64,000 nucleotides of DNA from Bifidobacterium parmae (GTDB taxonomy: Bacteria; Actinomycetota; Actinomycetes; Actinomycetales; Bifidobacteriaceae): contig NZ_NMWT01000025.1 in the NCBI RefSeq assembly GCF_002860365.1, positions 1 through 64,000 of the forward strand. Reading direction: 5' to 3'. The first letter of the stretch is position 1; each line of letters starts with the position of its first letter. Below are positions 60,162 to 64,000 of this stretch, piece by piece. The position numbers and the translations under genes are program-made. The notes under the pieces are model-generated. The model was not told where the DNA came from and did not search any database. It saw only the letters and a program-made list of their open reading frames with translations.

Positions 60162-62567
60162 GTGACCAACGACATCGAACGGCATTCGCCCGAGGTATGG
60201 CGACGGACGGCCGACGCGCTGCGCGGCGCGACGGCGGACGGCGCCTCCGACGCCGACGGCGCTGCGGCGGGGACGAACCGCAACGGGGCGCCGCTGCTCG
60301 GCGACTCGCGCGACCTGTTCCGTCCGAAATCCTCGGACATCCCCGCCGAACCGGGCGTATACAAATGGCGCGACGGCGAAGGCCGCGTCATCTACGTCGG
60401 CAAGGCGAAGAACCTGCGCAACAGGCTCGCCAACTACTTCCAGCCGCTGTACCTGCTGCACCCGCGCACGCAGACCATGGTGCTCACCGCGCGCAGCCTC
60501 GAATGGACCGTCGTCGGCACCGAACTCGAATCGCTCACCCTCGAATACACGTGGATCAAGGAGTTCGACCCCCGGTTCAACGTGCAGTTCCGCGACGACA
60601 AGACCTACCCGTATCTGGCGGTCTCCGTCGGCGAGACCGTGCCGCGCGTATGGGTGACGCGCAGCCGCAAACGCCGCGACACCCGCTACTTCGGCCCCTA
60701 CGCGAAGGTATGGGACCTGCGCCACGGGCTCGACCGGCTCCTGCGCGCCTTCCCCGTGCGCACCTGCGCCGACGGCGTCTACCGCAAGGCCGAGCTCACG
60801 GGCCGCCCCTGCCTGCTCGCCTCCATCGGCAAATGCTCCGCGCCATGCGTCGGCCGCATCGACGCGAAGGAGCACCGCCGCATGTGCGAACGGCTCGTCG
60901 GCGTGATGACCGGCAGACTCGGCAAGTCGTACATCGCGCAGCTCACGCGCGACATGAAGGCCGCCAGCGCCGAACTCGAATTCGAGAAGGCGGCGCGGCT
61001 GCGCGACGAGATCGCCATGCTCTCCTCCGTCGTCCAGCAGAACGCGGTCGTGCTCGACGACCAGGTCGACGCCGACGTGTTCGGCTTCGCCACCGACGAG
61101 ATCGAAGCGTCCGTGCACGCGTTCCACGTGCGCGCCGGCACGATCCGCGGCGAACGCAACTGGAGCGTCGAACGCGTCGACGACGTCAGCGACGCCGACC
61201 TCATGGCCGACCTGCTCGTGCGCGTCTACGCGGACGCGCGGACCGACGCCGCGGCGGACGCGCGTCCCGGCGCGCCGGCCGCCGGCGTCGGCGCGGACGG
61301 CATGATGGCGAAGGTCGAGGAGCGGCGCGACGCCATCGGCTCCACGCAACGCGTGACCGCGACCGACGCGGCGTCGCGCGCGCGGGCGACGCGCGAACGC
61401 AACGCGCGACGGGAGGTCACCGGACGCGCCGACCTGCTCGCCCCCATCGCCCCGGTGCCGCGCGAGGTCATCACGCCCATCGAGATCGAACCGACGCGGC
61501 GCGGGGAGCTTGAGACGTGGCTGACCGGACTGCGCGGCGGCGCGGTCACGATCCGCGTCGCCGGCAGGGGCGACAAGCGGCAGCTCATGGACCGGGCGAA
61601 CGACAACGCCGCCCAGGCGCTGGCACGGGCGAAGATGAGCCGCATCGCCGACATGGGCGCACGCACCCGCGCCATGAACGAGGTCGCCGACGCGCTCGGC
61701 CTTGACGAGGCGCCGCTGCGCATCGAATGTTACGACATCTCCAACACGGTCGGCGGCGCCTTCCAGGTCGCCTCCATGGTCGTGTTCGAGGACGCCGTCG
61801 CCAAGAAAAGCGAATACCGGCGCTTCGCCATCCGCGGCAAGGACGGCCAAGGCGCGCTCGACGACCTGAGCGCCCTCTACGAGACGCTCACGCGCCGTTT
61901 CCGCCACGGCAACATCGCCGGCGACTCGGGCGAGAGCATCGAGGCGGAACGGCGTGCGGCCGCCGCGGCGGGCGTGCGGCGCGACGCCGGCGACGGTGCG
62001 GACGGAACGGCGCCCGACGACGCGACGACGGGGACGACGGTCCAGCAGAACGCCGACCGCCACCGGTTCGCCTACAAGCCGAACCTCGTCGTCGTCGACG
62101 GCGGCAGGCCGCAGGCCATGGCCGCCGCGAAGGCGCTCGCCGACTGCGGCGTCGACGACGTGGCCGTCTGTGGTCTCGCCAAACGGCTCGAGGAGGTGTG
62201 GGTGCCGGACGACGACGACTATCCGATCATCCTCAAACGCCAGTCGGAAGGCCTGTACCTGCTGCAGCGCGTGCGCGACGAATCGCACCGCTTCGCCATC
62301 ACCTACCACCGACAGACGAGGCGCAAGGGGGCGCTGCGCAGCGCCCTCGACGGCATCCCCGGCGTGGGTCCCGCCTACCAGAAGCGTCTGCTCGCGCGGT
62401 TCGGCTCGGTCAAGGCGATGCGCGGCGTCGGCGTCGAGGAGCTGGAGACGGTCAAGGGGATAGGCCACGCCAAGGCGCAGGCCATCTACGACGCGTTGCA
62501 CGCCGGCGATGCCGGCGACGGCCGCACCGGGAACGATGCCACGGCGCGGGCCGGACGAACCGAGTAG
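60162..62567 (+). CDS. uvrC: Excinuclease ABC subunit C
   Basis: An 801-residue dual-incision nuclease. The GIY-YIG domain is at about 58-145 (GVYKWRDGEGRVIYVGKAKN), the UVR domain near 265-300 (AASAELEFEKAARLRDEI), the RNase H-like second nuclease later (LRIECYDISNTVGG, NLVVVDGGRPQ), and helix-hairpin-helix repeats at the end (GIPGVGPAYQKRLL, VKGIGHAKAQAI). It is 100-200 residues longer than most UvrC because of two Ala/Asp/Arg-rich inserts, near 360-430 and 585-630. Start is GTG at 60162 with AAAGGCG upstream. Confidence 0.95.
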   Translation: MTNDIERHSPEVWRRTADALRGATADGASDADGAAAGTNRNGAPLLGDSRDLFRPKSSDIPAEPGVYKWRDGEGRVIYVGKAKNLRNRLANYFQPLYLLHPRTQTMVLTARSLEWTVVGTELESLTLEYTWIKEFDPRFNVQFRDDKTYPYLAVSVGETVPRVWVTRSRKRRDTRYFGPYAKVWDLRHGLDRLLRAFPVRTCADGVYRKAELTGRPCLLASIGKCSAPCVGRIDAKEHRRMCERLVGVMTGRLGKSYIAQLTRDMKAASAELEFEKAARLRDEIAMLSSVVQQNAVVLDDQVDADVFGFATDEIEASVHAFHVRAGTIRGERNWSVERVDDVSDADLMADLLVRVYADARTDAAADARPGAPAAGVGADGMMAKVEERRDAIGSTQRVTATDAASRARATRERNARREVTGRADLLAPIAPVPREVITPIEIEPTRRGELETWLTGLRGGAVTIRVAGRGDKRQLMDRANDNAAQALARAKMSRIADMGARTRAMNEVADALGLDEAPLRIECYDISNTVGGAFQVASMVVFEDAVAKKSEYRRFAIRGKDGQGALDDLSALYETLTRRFRHGNIAGDSGESIEAERRAAAAAGVRRDAGDGADGTAPDDATTGTTVQQNADRHRFAYKPNLVVVDGGRPQAMAAAKALADCGVDDVAVCGLAKRLEEVWVPDDDDYPIILKRQSEGLYLLQRVRDESHRFAITYHRQTRRKGALRSALDGIPGVGPAYQKRLLARFGSVKAMRGVGVEELETVKGIGHAKAQAIYDALHAGDAGDGRTGNDATARAGRTE

Positions 62568-62603
62568 GATGGTCGGAAGAACCGGGAAGGCAAGGAGGGA
62601 AGC

Positions 62604-63581
62604 ATGACGATCGCCAATCGGTGCGCGGTGCTCGGCAAGCCCATCGCGCATTCGCTGTCGCCGGTGCTGCACAACGCGGCGTACCGTGCGCTCGGACTCG
62701 ACGACTGGGCGTACGACAGGCACGAGGTGGGGGAGGAGGACCTCGACGCGTTCCTCAAGGGGCTCGATCCCACGTGGCGCGGGCTCAGCCTGACCATGCC
62801 GCTCAAGAAGACCATCCAGCCGTACGGCACGCCCCGCAACGTGTGGGCCAGGGAGCTCGGCATCGCCAACACGGCGGTGTTCGACTGGGACGAGGCCACC
62901 CACGACGACCCCGCATGGCCCCACGGGAAGCCGGCGATCAGGCTCTACAACACCGACGTGGTCGGCATCCAGCTGGCCTTCGACCACGCCGACCGCGAAC
63001 TCGGCGTGCACCGCGACGGGCGGACGGGACGCCGCGCGCTCATCATCGGCAACGGCAACACCGCCACGTCGGCGGCGGCCGCCTGCCTGATGCTGCCGGG
63101 CGTCGCACGCATCACCGTCGCCGCGCGCCACCCCGGCCGCGACCTCGGACTGGACTCCGCCGCGAAACTGTTCCGCGGCGTCGAAGGCCGCCCCTACGAC
63201 GAGATCGATTTGTCCGACGCGGACGGGGTGACGGCGGCCGCATGCGGATCCGACTATGTGATCAACACGATCCCCGGGCACGCCGCGGACGGTCTCGCCG
63301 AAACGCTCGACCATGCCGGGAGCGCGTTCGACGGCATGCTGCTCGACGTGGTCTACGATCCGCGGCCCACGAGGCTCATGCAGGCGTGGCGCGCCCACGG
63401 CGGCCACGCGATCGGCGGCGAGGAGATGCTCCTCTACCAGGGGCTCATCCAGGTGCTGCTCATGACGGGCGTCTGGGACGACGACCCGCCGTCCGACGCG
63501 GACCGTCGTCTGCAGGACGTCACCACCGACGACGACCATCTGGAGATCGCCATGAGAACGGCATTGGAGGAGGCGCTGTGA
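62604..63581 (+). CDS. aroE: Shikimate dehydrogenase-like protein
   Basis: A 325-residue oxidoreductase of the shikimate pathway. The substrate-binding part has PIAHSLSPVLHNAAY (Ser-x-Ser) and the catalytic Lys in LTMPLKKT; NTDVVGI and the nucleotide-binding GNGNTATSAAAACL follow; GGEEMLLYQGLIQ is the usual C-terminal motif. It is longer than typical AroE (about 270-290). The dinucleotide motif is GNGNTA rather than GAGGAA, so cofactor preference or even quinate use is open. It lies between uvrC and rapZ and overlaps rapZ by four bases. Confidence 0.88.
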   Translation: MTIANRCAVLGKPIAHSLSPVLHNAAYRALGLDDWAYDRHEVGEEDLDAFLKGLDPTWRGLSLTMPLKKTIQPYGTPRNVWARELGIANTAVFDWDEATHDDPAWPHGKPAIRLYNTDVVGIQLAFDHADRELGVHRDGRTGRRALIIGNGNTATSAAAACLMLPGVARITVAARHPGRDLGLDSAAKLFRGVEGRPYDEIDLSDADGVTAAACGSDYVINTIPGHAADGLAETLDHAGSAFDGMLLDVVYDPRPTRLMQAWRAHGGHAIGGEEMLLYQGLIQVLLMTGVWDDDPPSDADRRLQDVTTDDDHLEIAMRTALEEAL

Positions 63582-64000
63582 TCAGGAACCAGACGCTGAT
63601 GAACACGTTGCGCGGCACCGCGGCCCCGATCGACGCGGCCCCGGACCCGTCCGCATCAGACAGGCCGGCGCCCGCCGACGGCTTCGAGGTGCTGCTCATC
63701 ACCGGCATGTCCGGCGCGGGGCGCTCGCACGCCGCCGACTGCGTGGAGGACATGGGCTGGTACGTGGTCGACAACATGCCGCCCAAACTGCTCGTCCCCC
63801 TCGTCGACATGATGACCAACGCCGGCGACGGCAAGGGCGTGCACAAGCTCGCCGCCGTCATCGACGTGCGGTCGCGCGAATACTTCGACGACCTCAACGA
63901 GGTGCTCAGCCATCTCGACGACCTCGGCGTCAAGACCCGCATCCTGTTCCTCGACGCCAGCGACGACGTGCTCGTCACCCGCTACGAGAAGGTGCGCAGG
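63578..64000 (+). CDS. rapZ: RapZ-family nucleotide-binding protein (5' part)
   Basis: The first 141 codons of a gene that leaves the window. A variable ~37-residue start leads to the P-loop LLITGMSGAGRSHAAD, then CVEDMGWYVVDNMPPKLL and AAVIDVRSREYF, which are hallmarks of RapZ/YvcJ. Members bind GTP/ATP and, in enterobacteria, an sRNA. GTG at 63578 overlaps the aroE stop codon; an ATG at 63597 is an alternative. In Actinobacteria yvcK and whiA normally follow. Confidence 0.9.
   Translation, partial: MIRNQTLMNTLRGTAAPIDAAPDPSASDRPAPADGFEVLLITGMSGAGRSHAADCVEDMGWYVVDNMPPKLLVPLVDMMTNAGDGKGVHKLAAVIDVRSREYFDDLNEVLSHLDDLGVKTRILFLDASDDVLVTRYEKVRR

Overview
The window is high-GC chromosomal DNA that fits a Bifidobacterium or close relative; the species was not determined. 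The reasons are the actinobacterial rRNA end, the block [16 protein letters not shown], the block uvrA-uvrC-aroE-rapZ, a TCGAAC-N4-GTTCGA type LexA box, and strong GGAGG ribosome sites mixed with starts that look leaderless. All coordinates and motif calls were made by eye; no database search was run.

Layout. 1-840: 3' end of a 23S rRNA, a 5S rRNA, a terminator and a hairpin-rich intergenic block. 841-6156: an esterase, then a malate module made of a DASS-type anion symporter divergent from a malic or malolactic enzyme, followed by a LysR regulator. 6285-6914: a sugar O-acetyltransferase. 7048-13525: a pyrimidine operon, pyrB-pyrI-pyrC-pyrF-pyrK-pyrD-pyrE, which lacks only carbamoyl-phosphate synthase and closes with a strong terminator. 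13687-18137: a YbaK-type deacylase, GAPDH, thiamine pyrophosphokinase and a membrane-fused spermidine synthase-like protein; the last two start divergently and look leaderless. 18190-19735: infC-rpmI-rplT with a structured leader and a non-AUG infC start. 19836-23128: [16 protein letters not shown] (chromosome dimer resolution and condensin partners).

23127-29220: an NAD module, consisting of a NrtR-type Nudix regulator preceded by a perfect 16-bp inverted repeat, then nadA-nadB-nadC and a cysteine desulfurase that can supply the NadA cluster. 29311-32340: a DUF2974-like hydrolase, a LysR regulator and a HAD phosphatase. 32341-41078: the Kdp potassium system. It has an upstream direct repeat, a terminator-like leader hairpin, a previously hidden 30-residue membrane ORF, kdpF, kdpA, kdpB, kdpC, and kdpD-kdpE. 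41146-46845: NAD(P)HX repair enzyme, carboxymuconolactone decarboxylase-like protein, ABC-F ATPase and an aminotransferase.

47028-51107: an unrecognised 317-residue protein and a complete ECF transporter (S, T, fused A-A'), separated by a region with three GTGCATAAC repeats that resemble DnaA boxes. 51314-57023: three genes matching JetA, JetB and JetC of a Wadjet/MksBEF condensin, with no JetD nuclease gene beside them; this is the most interesting accessory locus in the window. 57055-64000: a LexA-type box, uvrA, uvrC, aroE and the start of rapZ, which runs off the end.
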